Notes: generated from the sequence alone by a model not told the origin. Shown: positions 1 to 34,127, counted from the stretch's first letter. The stretch: 64,000 nt of DNA from Piscicola geometra (GCA_943735955.1 OX030955.1:11247720-11311719); one strand, 5' to 3'. Numbers and translations are program-made.

Positions 1-347
1 GACGTGAGTCGTTGCTGCTGTGGCTGTTGTGCTTGTTGCTGTTGTCGTTGTTGTGGTTGTGGTTGCTCTTGTTGTGCTTGTTGTTGTAGTTGATATTGCA
101 GCTGCTTGTTTGGTTCTCCTAGTGGTTATTACTTATCAAATCACCTGGAATCCAACCACTCGGATCATCTCACCACTTCAAGCAACTCAATTCACCACAA
201 GCACGTCCTTCTGTTCACCACAAAACTCCCTTCTTGCTAACACCACCACGTCCAACCACCTCCTGCCACAACGACTACACGACCAACCACCTCCTGCCAC
301 AACGACCACACGACCAACCACCTCCTGCCACAACGACCACCACCCAG
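1..347 (+). repeat. BRE1 intron end: T/G-rich repeat then three copies of a 30-odd bp CCACAACGACNACACGACC-type repeat
   Basis: Positions 17-110 are low-complexity TTG/TGT sequence. Positions 240-345 hold three near-identical tandem copies containing AACCACCTCCTGCCACAACG. The array ends at the acceptor ccacccag just before the exon at 348. No gene is seen here. Confidence 0.7.
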
Positions 348-3300
348 CTATCGATGCTTCCAGAGGCGGTGATCACCTCATCGAGCGAGTACAAGAGCCT
401 GCAGTCGCAGTTCTCGGTGCTCCTGCAGGAGAGCATCCTGCTCAGGAACCAACTGGAGGAGTGTCGTGGAGTCCTCGCCATGTGCAAGAACACACACTTC
501 AGACAGATCGAGCAGATGGAGGTGTGTGTTTGTGTGTGTTTATGTGTATGTGTGTGTTTGTTTTGTGCGTGTGTGTGTGTGTGTGTGTGCTTGTGTGTGT
601 TTTTGTGTGTGAGTGTGTGTGTGTTTGTGTGTGTTTTGTGCGAGTCTGTGTGTGGGTGTTTTTTGTGTGTGCGGGTGTGTGTTTGCTCGAGTAAGATTTA
701 TTTGTGTTTGTCTGTTTGTGTTTGTCTGTTTGTGGTTGTCTGTTTGTGTTTGTCTGTTTGTGTTTGTCTGTTTGTGTTTGTCTGTTTGTGTTTGTCTGTT
801 TGTGTTTGTATGTTTGTGTTTTTCTGTTTGTGTTTGTCTGTTTGTATTTGTCTGTTTGTGGTTGTCTGTTTGTGTTTGTCTGTTTGTGTTTGTCTGTTTG
901 TGTTTGTCTGTTTGTGGTTGTCTGTTTGTGGTTGTCTGTTTGTGGTTGTCTGTTTGTGGTTGTCTGTTTGTGGTTGTCTGTTTGTGTTTGTCTGTTTGTG
1001 TTTGTCTGTTTGTGTTTGCCTGTTTGTCTGTTTGTGTTTGTCTGTTTGTGTTTGTCTGTTTGTGGTTGTCTGTTTGTGTTTTTCTGTTTGTGTTTGTCTG
1101 TTTGTGTTTGTTTGTTTGTGTTTGTCTGTTTGTGTTTGTCTGTTTGTGGTTGTCTGTTTGTGTTTGTCTGTCTGTGACTCGGATGCTGGCTTGCCTCTGC
1201 AGCTGGACGAGCTGGCTATGCAGAAGAGGCTGAGGACCGAGATGATTGAGATGGAAGATGAGCATGCCCAGGTGATGACGGTGGTGATGATGATGATGAT
1301 GATGACGGTGGTGATGATGATGATGGTGATGATGATGGTGGAGATGGTGATGATAAGGATGATGATGATGATGAGGATGATGATGATGATGGTGGAGATG
1401 ATGATGATGATGGCGCAGGTGAGAAGGGAGTATGACATGTTGAGGATGGAGTTCGAACAGACTCTGGCTGCCAATGAACAAACTGGTGGGTAGCAGATGA
1501 TGATGTTGATGATGAGGAGGAGGTAGAAAATCATGATGAGGATGATAGGTAGCAGATGATAATGTTGATGATGAGGATAGTTAGAAAATGATGATTATGA
1601 TGATGGTGGTAGGTAGAAGCACTTAATTGATTGGCTTATTTTCTTTAATTAAGAACTTGTCATATTTAAGCATTGCCATCAAAGCTCATGCACCACTACC
1701 GATACTACAACCACGATATCACTACAACCTCTATAATCATAACACCCACCACCATCACAATCAACACCAACAATCTCAAACACCACCACCACTACTGCAA
1801 TCACAACTACCACTGCAATCACCACTAACACTGCTGCAACCACCACTACCACCACTGCAACCACCACTACCACTGCAACCACCACTACCACCACTGCAAC
1901 CACCACTACCACTGCAACCACCACTAACACTGCTGCAACCACCACTACCACCACTGCAACCACCACTACCACTGCAACCACCACTACCACTGCAACCACC
2001 ACTACCACTGCAACCACCACTACCACCACTGCAACCACCACTACCACTGCAACCACCACTACCACCACTGCAACCACCACTACCACCACTGCAACCACCA
2101 CTAACACCGCTGCAACCACCACTACTATTGCACTCACTACCAGGCTTGCAGAGTCGTCATTTTTTTTTACTTGCTCGGCTCCGGCTCAGTTCCTGGCTTG
2201 GCTCCGGCTCTCTATAAAGAGGTGTCACACGAGACAAACTTGCGCTACCTTTTGACGGAAACATTGTCTCAAAAAGAAGCACAATTTATGATGAGTAGTG
2301 CTTTCTGATTGGTTAATAACAAAATGTGAAAATAATTTTATTTAATTTTTTTTAGTTAAATATTTTATAGGAATGAAATTGTTGTGTTGCATTTTAGATA
2401 ATCAGTTCTAATTAGTTTATGCATTATTATTTATTCCTAAAATTAAAATTATATTTTTTTAAAGATTTTATTTATTATCTCTTTGTTACATAAATGAAAA
2501 ATATTTGTGACAAATATCTTGAACGTTGAATTACTCTGTGTCAACCAATTTTTAGAATTGGTAAAAGCATAAAAGAAAAAATATATCATTCTACATGTGC
2601 TTATAGTTTCTGTTTAAAAATATTGTATGTCAAAATTCAAAATACAAGTTTTTTAAACTTAAAATTTTCTTTGTTCATTGAAATAAAAAACATAATTTTT
2701 TGAATGTAATTTTCATTTTTTTGAATACTTTAAAGACCAAAAATTGTTTTTGGTTTTTATTTTGAAATCTTTTTTTGCTTAAATTGTAGATTAAAGAAAA
2801 ATTGGGCTTTAATAAAAAAAAAGAGAGAGCCGTAGCCACCAGATTTTTCGGGTTTGGCTCTAAAACTAGTGGCTTTTTGGCTCCACTGCTCCAGCCCGGC
2901 TCTGCCAGCCTGCTCACTACTACAACCACCACCACACCCATGCAACTAACTTCACGACCACAACCACTACCACGAACTCAGGTCCGATAAACAGGGAGAT
3001 GCGGAATCTGATCAGCAGTCTCAAGAGCCACAACGAGCAGTTGAAGGGAGAGATGCAGAGGTACAAGCGGAAGTTGAAGGAGGCACAAGTCGAAATCACC
3101 AAGGTTAGGTCGTTTTTTTTTGTTTTCGTGAGTTATAGACTATAGTGTCGTATGATGTGTTTGTTGTTTTTGGTGTGGTTGTTTTTGGTGTGGTTGGTGT
3201 GGTGTGGTTGTGATGGGGTGTTGGTTTGATGTGGGGTCGTTATGGCTGGTTTGATGTGCTGTGGTGTTGGTTTGATGTGGGGTCGTTATGGCTGGTTTGA

Positions 3301-6300
3301 TGTGCTGTGGTGTTGGTTTGATGTGGGGTCGTTATGGCTGGTTTGATGTGCTGTGGTGTTGGTTTGATGTGGGGTCGTTATGGCTGGTTTGATGTACTGT
3401 GGGCTTGTAGTGTACTGTGGGGTTGTAGTGTACTGTGGGGTTGCAGTGTACTGTGGGGTTGTAGTGTACTGTGGGGTTGTAGTGTACTGTGGGGTTCTAG
3501 TGTACTTTGGGGTTGCAGTGTAATGTGGGGTTGTAGTGTACTGTGGGGTTCTAGTGTACTTTGGGGTTGCAGTGTACTGTGGGTTTGTAGTGTACTGTGG
3601 GGTTCTAGTGTACTTTGGGGTTGCAGTGTAATGTGGGGTGGTTGTGACAATAGATTGCTGTGCTGTAGTGTTCTGTAACTCTTGTTCGGCTGAAGTGCTT
3701 TGATGGCGACTAAGAACAAATCTCACGTGCAGACGAAGGAGGAGCTGCAGCAGATAGCAGAGCAGCAGCAGCAGCAGCAGCAGGCCACCGCAGCAGGAGG
3801 CATCGAAGCTCGTTGTTCAGAGCCTGGCAAGGAGATGCAGGAGGAGATGGAGAAAATGCAGGCTGAGAATGAAGCGTTGAAGGAGGTCAAGGCTGAGATC
3901 AAGTGCGTGGTGGTGATGATGATGGGGACTGATGGCGACTAGGATCATAAAGGGTAATGATGGGGAGTAGGTGGTCATGGGGCGCTATTCGGTCTTGGGT
4001 AAATTTATTATGTATTTTTCCAAGATTCCACATCACTTCATACCCTTCCACCTCACTCTACATCACACCACATCACTTCACACCCCTCCACCTCACTCCA
4101 CCTCACTCCACCTCACTCCACTTCACTCCACCTCACTTCGCACCTCACTCCACTTCACTCCACCTCACTCCACCTCATTCCACCTCACGACGACAGGCGA
4201 CTGCAAGAGAAGGAGAGGGAAACGAAGCTGCACTGGGAGAGCCTCAAGACCATGAGCAAGGTAGGCCGTGATGATGATGATGATAATGATGATGTTGATG
4301 ATAATGATGAGGGTAATGATGATGGTGGTCAACGAGTGCTCGGGTGTGTAACGACCATCGGCTTAAGCAATAATAAAAGGTCTTGTCGTTTGTCCGTTGA
4401 GTCGACTAGGAACACTTTCAAGTTATTCGGCATTGTGATGTGACTGGCTGTCTGTGTGTGCGCAGATGGCTGATGAGGCCGATCCTGACACGGGAGCATG
4501 AGAGCCAAGGGATGAGTGGGACGTCTCCAAGAGGGTTGACAATGCGGGTTTTTTGGATTTGCCTCTTCTTTTCTGCGGCGTTGATCCTGTTTGCCTCACA
4601 GTTCATGGCACCTTTGTGAATGGAAGAACGCCAGGTGGAACGATTGTTGCAGCTTGTTCCCACGTTTCTACGTTGAGGGAAAACGCTTTTAGTGAGGCTT
4701 TCAGAGTGTCTTTGAAGCGTTTCTTTTGCCCACCCTGAGACCGCTGGCTATGCAGAAGTTCACCATAGAAGAGTCTTTTTGGCAGTCTCTCGTCTTTCAT
4801 TCGGACTACGTGCCCTGCCCAGCGAAGCTGAGATTTCATAAGGAGGGTGAAGATGCTGGGAAGTCCTGCTATTGACAGTACCACTGTGTCTGGAGTTTTG
4901 TCTTGCCATTTTATGCCGAGGATCTTCCTGAGGCTTGTTGTGTGAAAGTGGTTCAACTCCCTAGCATGGCGTTGATATACAGTCCAAGCTTCACATGCAT
5001 ATAGCAGTGTGGGGAGCACCACAGCCCTGTATACTTTCAGCTTTGTCATGGTGGTGATGTCTCTTCTGTTCCAGACGTTGGGGGTACAGCCTGCCAAAGG
5101 TGGAACTGGCTCAAGCAATCCTCATATTCACCTCGTCATCGATAGTGACACTTTGGGATAGTGTACTGCCTAGGTAGGTGAACCGGTCCACTGTGTTGAG
5201 CCTTTGTCCATTGACCGTGATGTTAGGCTCAACGTAGGACTTTCCGGGTGCTGGCTGATGAAAGACTTTGTGCTGATCATCAGACTAAAATTTGTGCAGG
5301 CGCTGGAAAACAGGTTAACGCTGCGTTGCATGTCGGCTTCTGACACAGCGTTGAGGGCACAGTCATCAGCAAACAGGAGGTCTCTGATGATGTCCGTCGT
5401 AACTTTGGTTTTTGCCTGGAGCCTCCGAAGGTTGAACAGTTTGCTATCTGTTCGGTACTTCAGATTGACACCAACCACCTCATCTCTGAAGACATCAGTC
5501 ATGGATGAAAACATAAGGCTAAACAGAGTTGGTGCCAGAACGCAGCCTTGCTTGACCCCGTTCGTGACTGGGAAAGAGTCAGATGATTCTCCACTGTCCT
5601 GGACTCTGGCTTGCATGCCATCGTGGAATTTTTTCACCAAGACGATGAATTTCCTTGGACAACCGTACTTGGCCACGATCTTCCATAGACCCTCTCTACT
5701 GACGGTATCGAAAGCCTTGGTGAGGTCCACATATGTAGAAAACAGGTCAGAGTTTTGCTCCTGACACTTTTCTTTCAGCTGCCATGTCGATGGTTTCTCG
5801 TTTTTTTCGGAAACTACACTGACTTTCAGGCAGGAGACCTTGGTCAAGGTGGGCTGTGAGGCGGTTGAGCAGGAGTCTAGCAAATATCTTTCCTGCAATA
5901 GAAAGCAGTGATATGCCATGTGGTTGTCACAGGCTTGTCTACTTCCTTTCCGCTTGTAGAGATGTATGATGGAAGCATCTTTAAATTCCTGCGGAATCGT
6001 CTTTTTCTCCCACATCAATAAGTACAACTGGTGGAGTCTTTTAGTCAGACCTGGTCCCTCCTCCTTGTAGACCTCAGCTGGAATAGCGTCTGAACCAGGT
6101 GCTTTGCCACTGGAAAGAAGACGTATTGCTTCCTGGGTCTCGTGCAAGGTTGGAGGATCATCCAGTGCTTCGTTGGTGGGCACTTGGGAAAGACGATTGA
6201 TGGCTTCGACGTTGATGCTGGAGGGGCAATTGAGGACGTTGTCGAAGTGTTCGGCCCATCTCTCCAAGATCTTTCTCTTTGTCTGTAATGAGAGTGCAAC

Positions 6301-8728
6301 CATCTGCCCGGAGAAAGGGGTATGATCCAGAGGTGTGGGGCCATAAACTTCTTTCAAGGCGTACTAAAGGTTTTTGTGGTCCTTCTTGTCTGCATAAGCC
6401 TGGATATCGTCGTCCTGCATCTTACGAAGTTTGAACTGCACTGTTTTGCGTTGATGTATGCATCTCTCCTTGTCGTGGACTTGGGGTTGGTGAGATAAGC
6501 TTGGTGGAGATGGTGTTTGTTATCCAATAACTGCTTGATGACTTCGCAGTTCTCTTCAAACCAGTTCTTGTGCTTCTTGATCTGGGGTCCCAGAGTCTCT
6601 GAAGCTGCGGTGGAAATGAGCTCTATGGGTGACGCCCAGTCTTCTTCCACATTCTGGTTATTCGGAGAGGTGGATTCCAAAGGTTTTTTCCAAAGCGTCC
6701 ACAAAAAACTGCTTGCAACTGGCGCAATTGAGCTTGGCGATATTCAGCCGTTTGGGAACCTTTTTGCCTTGCGGGCGTCGTTTCGGCTGAATGCGGATGT
6801 TGAGCTTGGTGGTAATGAGACGGTGGTCTGTCCAGCATTCAGCACCACACACTGACTTGGCCATTCGTACATCTTGCCTGTCCTTCTTCTTCACGATGAC
6901 GTAATCGATAAGATGCCAGTGCTTTGAGCGAGGGTGCATCCATGACGTCCGATTACGAGTAAGAAGGCGGAAGATCGTGTTTGTGATCACAAGATCATGT
7001 TCAGCGCAAGTCTGGAGCAAGAGAAGGCCGTTGCTGTTGCAGTGGCCCACTTCATGATGTCCGAGGGCTCCTTCCCAAGCAGCGTTGTCCTTGCCAACTC
7101 TTGCGTTGAAGTCACATAGCAAGACAAGTTTGTTCGCTTTTGGAACGTCGGCAATGACTGTGAAGTTCTTCGATGTAAATGCCGTATCTGGCGAGTTCTT
7201 GACCTAGCAGGGCTGTTGTCTTCTGGGGTCTATCCACATCGACTCTGTCCAAGAGTGTTCAAAAATTTCATCTGCCCAGTTTAAGAGGAATTATTTTCTT
7301 TTTTTTATTTCTAACGCTATTGTAGGGTCCCCACCAACCGCGGTGAGCTGGCTAGGGAAGTTTGGAACAGGCAATTTTCATGGCACTTTTCTAGCCCCTT
7401 CCTCATGCCAGGAGGTGAGTAGTGAATTCCTGAAAAGGGCTGCTCAGTCACCCAGGGGCCTGCCGGACTCCACCGCTGTTCCATATCAGCGAAGAACGAC
7501 CCAATGCCTTGAGCCGCCTGTGTGCAGGGTCACGACTACGACTCCCAGTGTACCCACACCTGCCGCTTCGTCGCTTGCTTGTCGCCACAGGACCTGTCGA
7601 ATGAGGTGATGAATGACTAAAAGTGACTTGCGCGATGAATTGTTTTAAAGTGAGAAAGAGTTGCGCAGTTCGTCGATCTCACTCTCTCGCCTGAGACCAT
7701 CTTGATCCAGTAGCAGGACAGAGTCGAGACGGCTGGAGATGGAAACGGGTGCAGTGGATGGCCATGATGTTTTTCGTGTCTCGTCATGCCCTTAGCGTTC
7801 CACAAAGCTTTACTGAAAATCGCCTTCTTGACCGTTGACCATCTAGTGGTTCTTCCGCTCCGTCTGCCGATTCCAGTCTTTACCTGCATAGGTAGACATA
7901 CCTAGACCACTGTGCACGCTACAGTTCCAATCTTCGTTCCAAGCCCAAGTTATAGAGCCAACGACCCGCTTTCGCCCCTTCAGCATTTAGCATTATCCAT
8001 GGAGTGCCACGAGGAGGCATGCTGTTAGACTTTGGAACAGAGCCTGCAACGCAGGTCGACCTTTTCTCAGTTTTCATGGAGAACCCCTGGACCAGGAGGG
8101 AACCCACTGAGAGTCTTGCTCCACTTACTCCACGAGTCCTAGGTTCGAGTGCAACCGATACCCTAGGAGCCGATAGGCGCAATCGAAATATGCAGCCTAA
8201 GTGGTCTGGAAGTCTGTTCGGGTTATACGCCACAATGATAACATTTGTCAGTTTTGTTATTGCTATTTAAATTGTTGTTGTCGTTACGAAGGAGGGCAGG
8301 GACAAGTGTCAGTTGCTGTCATCTGAGCGGAAGGCCCGCATGGAGATGGATGAGTTGAAGAGTCAGATGAGGAGGCTGCAGATGGAGGTGGAGAGGAGGG
8401 AGAGGAGAAGGGTGGGAGGAGGGGATGAGGATGCCCTGAGGAAGTTGAGGAGGCAGGAGGAGGCGAACATCGAGTTGAAGAGGTGCCTCGACACCAAGAA
8501 GCAGGCATGCTGCACTTACCTTCCATTCGCCATCATCATCATCGCCACTATCTTTATCATTATCATCATCGCTATCTTCATCATCTTCATTATCATCATC
8601 ATCATCGCTAAAATCATATCGTCATCATCATCGTCATCACCATCATCACCATCACCACCATCATCATCACCACCACCATCATCATCATCATCATCATCTC
8701 CATCATCACCATCACCACCATCATCATC

Positions 8729-8760
<32 letters not shown>

Positions 8761-11378
8761 CACCATCAGGAGGAGGAGACGATGTTGAACGACATGGAGG
8801 TGACAGGGCAGGCGTTCGAGGACATGCAGGAGCAGAACGTCAAGCTGATTCAGACGCTGCGAGAGAAAGATGATGCCAACTTCAAGCTGATGACCGAGGT
8901 GGTGTGAGGCGGGACGGGGTGGAGGGAGGAGGGGCAGAATGGTGGGCAGCTGGAAGGAGGAGAATGTACGGGAGGGGAGGGATGAAAAGGTCGTGGAAGA
9001 GTTTGGGAAGGATGGAAGGGAGGTGGAAATGGAAAGGGGGGGGAGGGAAGGATGAACTCAGTAATGAGAAGAGACTGCATTGCATTCACCAATGGCTACC
9101 TTCGACGACAGAGGATAAAGTCGAACCAGATGCAGAAGTTGCTGAGGGACGAGAAGGAGGTGCTCGACAAGCAGGTGTGCAGTCTGCAGCATCAGGTGTG
9201 AGGGGCAGGTGGTAAGAAGGATAGGGGAGTAGGGTGAATGGGTTGGGTAGAGTGGATAGGGTTGGGTGGATGGAAGGGTGGGTGGAGTGGGTAGAGCGGG
9301 TAGAGTGAGTAAGGGATGTAAATGGTAGAAAGGGTGGAAGTGGGAGCAAGAGGTGAGCTGATGGAAGTGTTGTCCATCACAAAGGAAACCATCACATCAC
9401 CATCAATACTGACCACCCCTTCAACCACTGTAATGACCACTACCACTACTACTACTGCCTTACTGACCAGCCCTTCAACAACTGTAATGACCACTACCAC
9501 TACTACTACTACTACTAATGCCTTACTGACCACCCCTTCAACCACTGTAATGAACACTACCACTACCACTACTACTACCACTACTACTACCTTATTGACC
9601 ACCCTTTCAACCATTTTAATGACCACTACCACTACTACTACTACTACTACTACCTTAATGACCTCCACTTGCATTTAACTGACTACAAGCACAACTGCAC
9701 CACTACTACTTTACTGACCACTCCTACAACGACAACGACAACAACGACAACGACGACGACTAATGCAACGACGAGCAGGTGGAGGCTCAGAACGTGGTGG
9801 TACGCAAACTGGAGGAGAAGGAGAGACTCCTCATGTCAACCATCAGCAACATGGACAAGGAACTCGCGTGCGTTCCTTCCTCCTCCCTCACTCCTCCCTT
9901 ACTCTTTCTTCACTCTTTCTTCACTATTCCCTCACTCCTCCCTCTCTCCTCCCTCACTCGTTCTTCACTCCTCCCTCACTCCTCTCTCACTCCTCCCTCA
10001 CTCTTTCTTCACTCTTTCTTCACTATTCCCTCACTCCTCCCTCTCTCCTCCCTCACTCGTTCTTCACTCCTCCCTCACTCCTCTCTCACTCCTCCCTCAC
10101 TCCTTCCTCACTCTTTCTTCACTCTTTCTTCACTCCTTCCTCACTCTTCTCTCACTCTTATCTTATTTCCTCACTCTTTCCTTACTCCTTCCTCACTCTT
10201 TCCTCACTCCTCCCTCACTCCTCCCTCACTCTTTCACACCACACAACACAATTACTTCTCACAATCACACTACTACACCACTAAGCCAACCATACGACCA
10301 AGCCACAAAACAAAAGCAATCACACCAACTCCACCACACACAACCACAACAACCACACACAACCACAACAACCACACACAACCACAACAACCACACACAA
10401 CCACAACAACCACACACAACCACAACAACCACACAACAACCACACACAACCACACAGACTACGGCAGCAGGCGATGGACCTGTACAAGCGCAAGGCGGTC
10501 GAGACGGCGCAGTCAGCTGCCGACTTGAAGTTGCATTTGGAGAAGTACAAGAGTCAGTTGAAGGAGGCTCAAGTGGCTGTCACTGACAAGACCACCGCTC
10601 TCCAGAGCCAGACACACATGCACCGTCGTATGCAAGTGAGGGGAGGGGAGGGCATGGTGTGCTAAAGTTGTCTTTGTCTTGGGTGTGTCTATTGGTCTCC
10701 CCACCTCAATACAGCCTCAACCACCTCAACCACACTACTACAATCACACCACTACAATCACCATCTCAACCACACCACCACAAGCATAACCTCAACCACA
10801 CCACTACACCACCACAACCACACTAACCACAACCACACCACTTTAACCACACTACGACAGGAAGACCTGGCACTGACGCGCAAGAAGCTGGACCGAGCGA
10901 AGAAGATCGAGATGGCTTCGTCAGCTGATGAGGTGCTCATGGAGGAGATCAGGGAGTTGAAGGTGTGTCTGCTGCTCTTGTTGAGTTCTTGTGTGTCGTT
11001 GTGTGCTCTTGTTGAGGGCTGTTTTATGTGGTGTTGTTGAGTTATGTTGCTTGTTCTTGTTGTATGTATCGTGTTTTCTTGTGTTTAGGCTCGATGTTAA
11101 TTACATCCTCGGAAAATCTTCTCGCAGGGCATAATTAACGCTCTTTTAGTCTACCCACCCGTCCACCTAAAGCACCACCCACTCGCCCACCTGCACGACA
11201 GGAGCAACTGACGTGTCCCTCCTGCAAGGTGAAGCGCAAGGACGCAGTGCTGACCAAGTGCTTCCACGTCTTCTGCCTGGAGTGCCTCAAGACACGCTAC
11301 GAGACGAGGCAGCGCAAGTGTCCCAAGTGCAACGCCACCTTCGGAGCCAACGACTACCACCGCATCTACCTCGAGTGA
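348..11378 (+). CDS. BRE1: BRE1 / RNF20-RNF40 E3 ubiquitin ligase, C-terminal part (5' end outside window)
   Basis: RING E3 ligase that with RAD6 monoubiquitinates histone H2B in the nucleus. Thirteen exons read in one phase, giving about 545 residues: 348-521, 1203-1271, 1419-1485, 2982-3103, 3733-3902, 4197-4260, 8292-8504, 8770-8898, 9112-9195, 9779-9867, 10458-10635, 10861-10962, 11202-11378. The protein is mostly coiled coil with blocks typical of RNF20, such as [46 protein letters not shown] and RIKSNQ. It ends in a C3HC4 RING (CPSC at 11213, [14 protein letters not shown]) followed by the family terminus [12 protein letters not shown] and a stop. The exon 8292-8504 ends at a GC donor. 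A glutamine run lies at about 3765. The family block resembling ELKKAQESQKEMKLLLDMY, expected before RDKCQLL, was not found; that intron is filled by a LINE. The first exon seen is internal. Identification is firm; individual boundaries are approximate. Confidence 0.95.
522..1170 (+). repeat. TG-rich tract then 14-bp minisatellite filling BRE1 intron
   Basis: TG-rich sequence starts at the splice donor (522) and grades into a 14-bp unit (TTTGTGTTTGTCTG and variants) from about 695 to 1170, over 30 copies. The unit length is not a multiple of three and long frames stay open on both strands, so the predicted peptides are artefacts. Confidence 0.9.
1272..1418 (+). repeat. GAT/GGT microsatellite intron of BRE1
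   Basis: The whole 147-bp intron is imperfect (GAT)n with GGT interruptions, from the donor gtgatg to the acceptor ggcgcag. Confidence 0.8.
1788..2132 (+). repeat. ACC/ACTGCAACC minisatellite
   Basis: Tandem CCACCACTACCACTGCAA-type units with 12, 15 and 18-bp variants occupy the BRE1 intron up to the edge of the hAT element. Confidence 0.85.
2141..2912. mobile_element. Non-autonomous hAT-type DNA transposon (772 bp) in BRE1 intron
   Basis: The left end CAGGCTTGCAGAGTCG and the inverted right end CAGGCTGGCAGAGCCG match at 14 of 16 positions. The element is flanked by a perfect 8-bp target duplication CTCACTAC (2133-2140 and 2913-2920), the duplication size of hAT elements. The interior is AT-rich with no coding sequence, so it is a MITE-like or internally deleted copy. 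Confidence 0.85.
3190..3640 (+). repeat. Two adjacent minisatellites (about 46 bp and 18 bp units) in BRE1 intron
   Basis: At 3225-3395 a 46-bp unit containing GGTTTGATGTGGGGTCGTTA repeats about four times. At 3400-3635 an 18-bp unit (GTACTGTGGGGTTGTAGT and variants) repeats about 13 times. Confidence 0.85.
4035..4190 (+). repeat. CACCTCACTC-type 10-bp minisatellite before BRE1 exon
   Basis: Tandem CACCTCACTC and CACTTCACTC units run up to the acceptor at 4196 and give it a pyrimidine-rich lead. Confidence 0.8.
4345..8235 (-). mobile_element. Decayed non-LTR retrotransposon (LINE with AP-endonuclease, reverse transcriptase and C-terminal zinc-finger relic)
   Basis: Antisense to BRE1 in one intron. 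On the minus strand, in order: start of the endonuclease (about 7250), endonuclease second half with [11 protein letters not shown] and HLIDYVIV (7122-6800), linker (6700-6360), reverse transcriptase (6357-5170) with [49 protein letters not shown] and the LLFADDCAL active-site box, then a thumb/C-terminal region (5118-4603) and a degenerate zinc finger ([11 protein letters not shown] near 4480). Frameshifts, stops and a deletion inside the endonuclease show it is dead. Sequence at 7310-8235 is probably its 5' leader, less certainly. The relatives I know are the endonuclease-reverse transcriptase LINEs often mislabelled as craniofacial development protein 2. Confidence 0.9.
8505..8769 (+). other. 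GC-AG intron of BRE1
   Basis: Homology requires ...DTKKQ to join EEETML. The exon ends AAGAAGCAG and the intron begins GCATGC; no GT lies nearby. The acceptor is catcaccatcag at 8769. The intron is mostly (CAT)n. Confidence 0.75.
8530..8769 (+). repeat. CAT/ATC microsatellite
   Basis: Imperfect (ATC)n fills the intron; its last unit supplies the acceptor CAG. Confidence 0.85.
9400..9760 (+). repeat. ACC/ACT-rich tandem repeat with about 60-bp higher-order unit
   Basis: ACCACTACCACTACT runs are separated by CCTTCAACCACTGTAATGA blocks, repeated about four times in a BRE1 intron. Confidence 0.75.
9880..10240 (+). repeat. CTC-rich repeat with two 99-bp higher-order copies
   Basis: CTCCCTCACTCCT-type units start just after the donor at 9868. 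A block of about 99 bp, beginning near CACTCTTTCTTCACTATTCC, occurs twice in tandem. Confidence 0.8.
10325..10457 (+). repeat. CACACAACCACAACAAC 17-bp minisatellite ending at an exon
   Basis: Tandem CACACAACCACAACAAC units run up to the acceptor acacag at 10457. Confidence 0.8.
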
Positions 11379-12153
11379 TGTGCTCTTGTTTGTTGTTGTC
11401 GTTGTGGTGGTTTTTTTGGTGGTTGTTGGGGTTGTAACAGTCGTATTTGTAGTTGAAGCTTTAGTTTTACTATTGGTAGCTGAAATCGTTGTAGTTCTTG
11501 GTGGGGATAGTGGTAGTAATGGTATCAGTGGTGCTGTCTTCTTGTGCTTCCAGGCGGTAGTGGAAGTTGAATCACAAAATATCGAGTCCGTTTGAACTAC
11601 AAAATGACTGAAACACTCTCAAGGATACTTTGTCGTCACTGTCATGGTGATTTGTCGTCACTGTCTTTAAATGATTCTCAATTATTATAAACAAAAGTTT
11701 CTGTTTGTTTCAACATTTGGTCCTCTATCCAACTGGCTCAGACACCTCGCACACTCCTCTGTAGATTATTCCAGCGATAGTGACGCTGCACTGTGCCACT
11801 GCCTGCCCCATTTAATTGCCGGTGTTCGAGATTTAGCGATACACCTCATGTGTAAGGAAAAACAAAAAATACGTTTGAAAAGAAATGAGAGAATTTAGAA
11901 TCGGTGATCTGTTTATTTAGTGTGTCTCAAAAGGCCAATTGAAGACATTTTGTGCAGAACGTTCAAGAAGTTTTAAATAATATCATATATCGTATGCTTT
12001 CCACATCAAACGTTGAACTTTCAAAATGATAAAAAAAATAAGCTAAGGGAAATGTTCAATTGACGATTTGAGGCATCAAGTCTCCATGCAAGGCACCACC
12101 ACCACAAGTGCCCTTCCGCCTTCGCCTCCAACTCATGGACGTCTCAAGTGAAG
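11379..12153. other. Convergent BRE1/REV3L intergenic spacer
   Basis: 775 bp between the two stop codons. It begins with T/G-rich low-complexity sequence (11390-11470). No supported gene is seen. Confidence 0.6.
11912..11917 (-). terminator. Probable REV3L poly(A) signal
   Basis: AATAAA on the minus strand, about 240 nt past the REV3L stop codon. Confidence 0.5.
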
Positions 12154-33714
<21,561 letters not shown>

Positions 33715-34127
33715 CGTCATCATTCTATTATTTTTACTCTTATAAATTCATATTTTTGCCAACTTTTGTATTTATTTTGATCATTAGATTTACAAATTGA
33801 AAAAAATTATATCACAACTTAAAATCAATAATTAAATATATTTCAACAATTTGGAATATCTTTGAAAAAACTTAAAGCTAATTATTGCTTTCAAAGGTTT
33901 GCAATTAAATTTAAAAAGACTTTAAAGGATAAATGAGTAAAAGTAATGGCTTTTAAATAGGAATGGCTAAACCCTATTCACGAACATTGAGATTTGCAAG
34001 CAAATAAATGTTAAAAAACTATGGAGAAAAAAAATTGATAATATACATATTTTTTTTAAAATCAAATAATTTCAATTGTTAAAAAGTAAATTGAGATAAA
34101 ACAATGAGTTAAAGTTTTTGTATTAAA
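33715..34127. promoter_or_regulatory. Divergent promoter region REV3L / IBA57
   Basis: 413 bp of AT-rich sequence separates the two start codons, which point away from each other. Any promoter for either gene must lie here or inside a gene. No specific motif was recognised. Confidence 0.45.

Noticed and set aside
20..1534. Several Val/Cys-rich or Thr/Gln/Asn-rich frames on both strands
   Set aside because: Microsatellite artefacts; the true coding here is three short BRE1 exons.
4553..6855. Plus-strand frames overlapping the BRE1 LINE intron
   Set aside because: Antisense shadows of the minus-strand reverse transcriptase.
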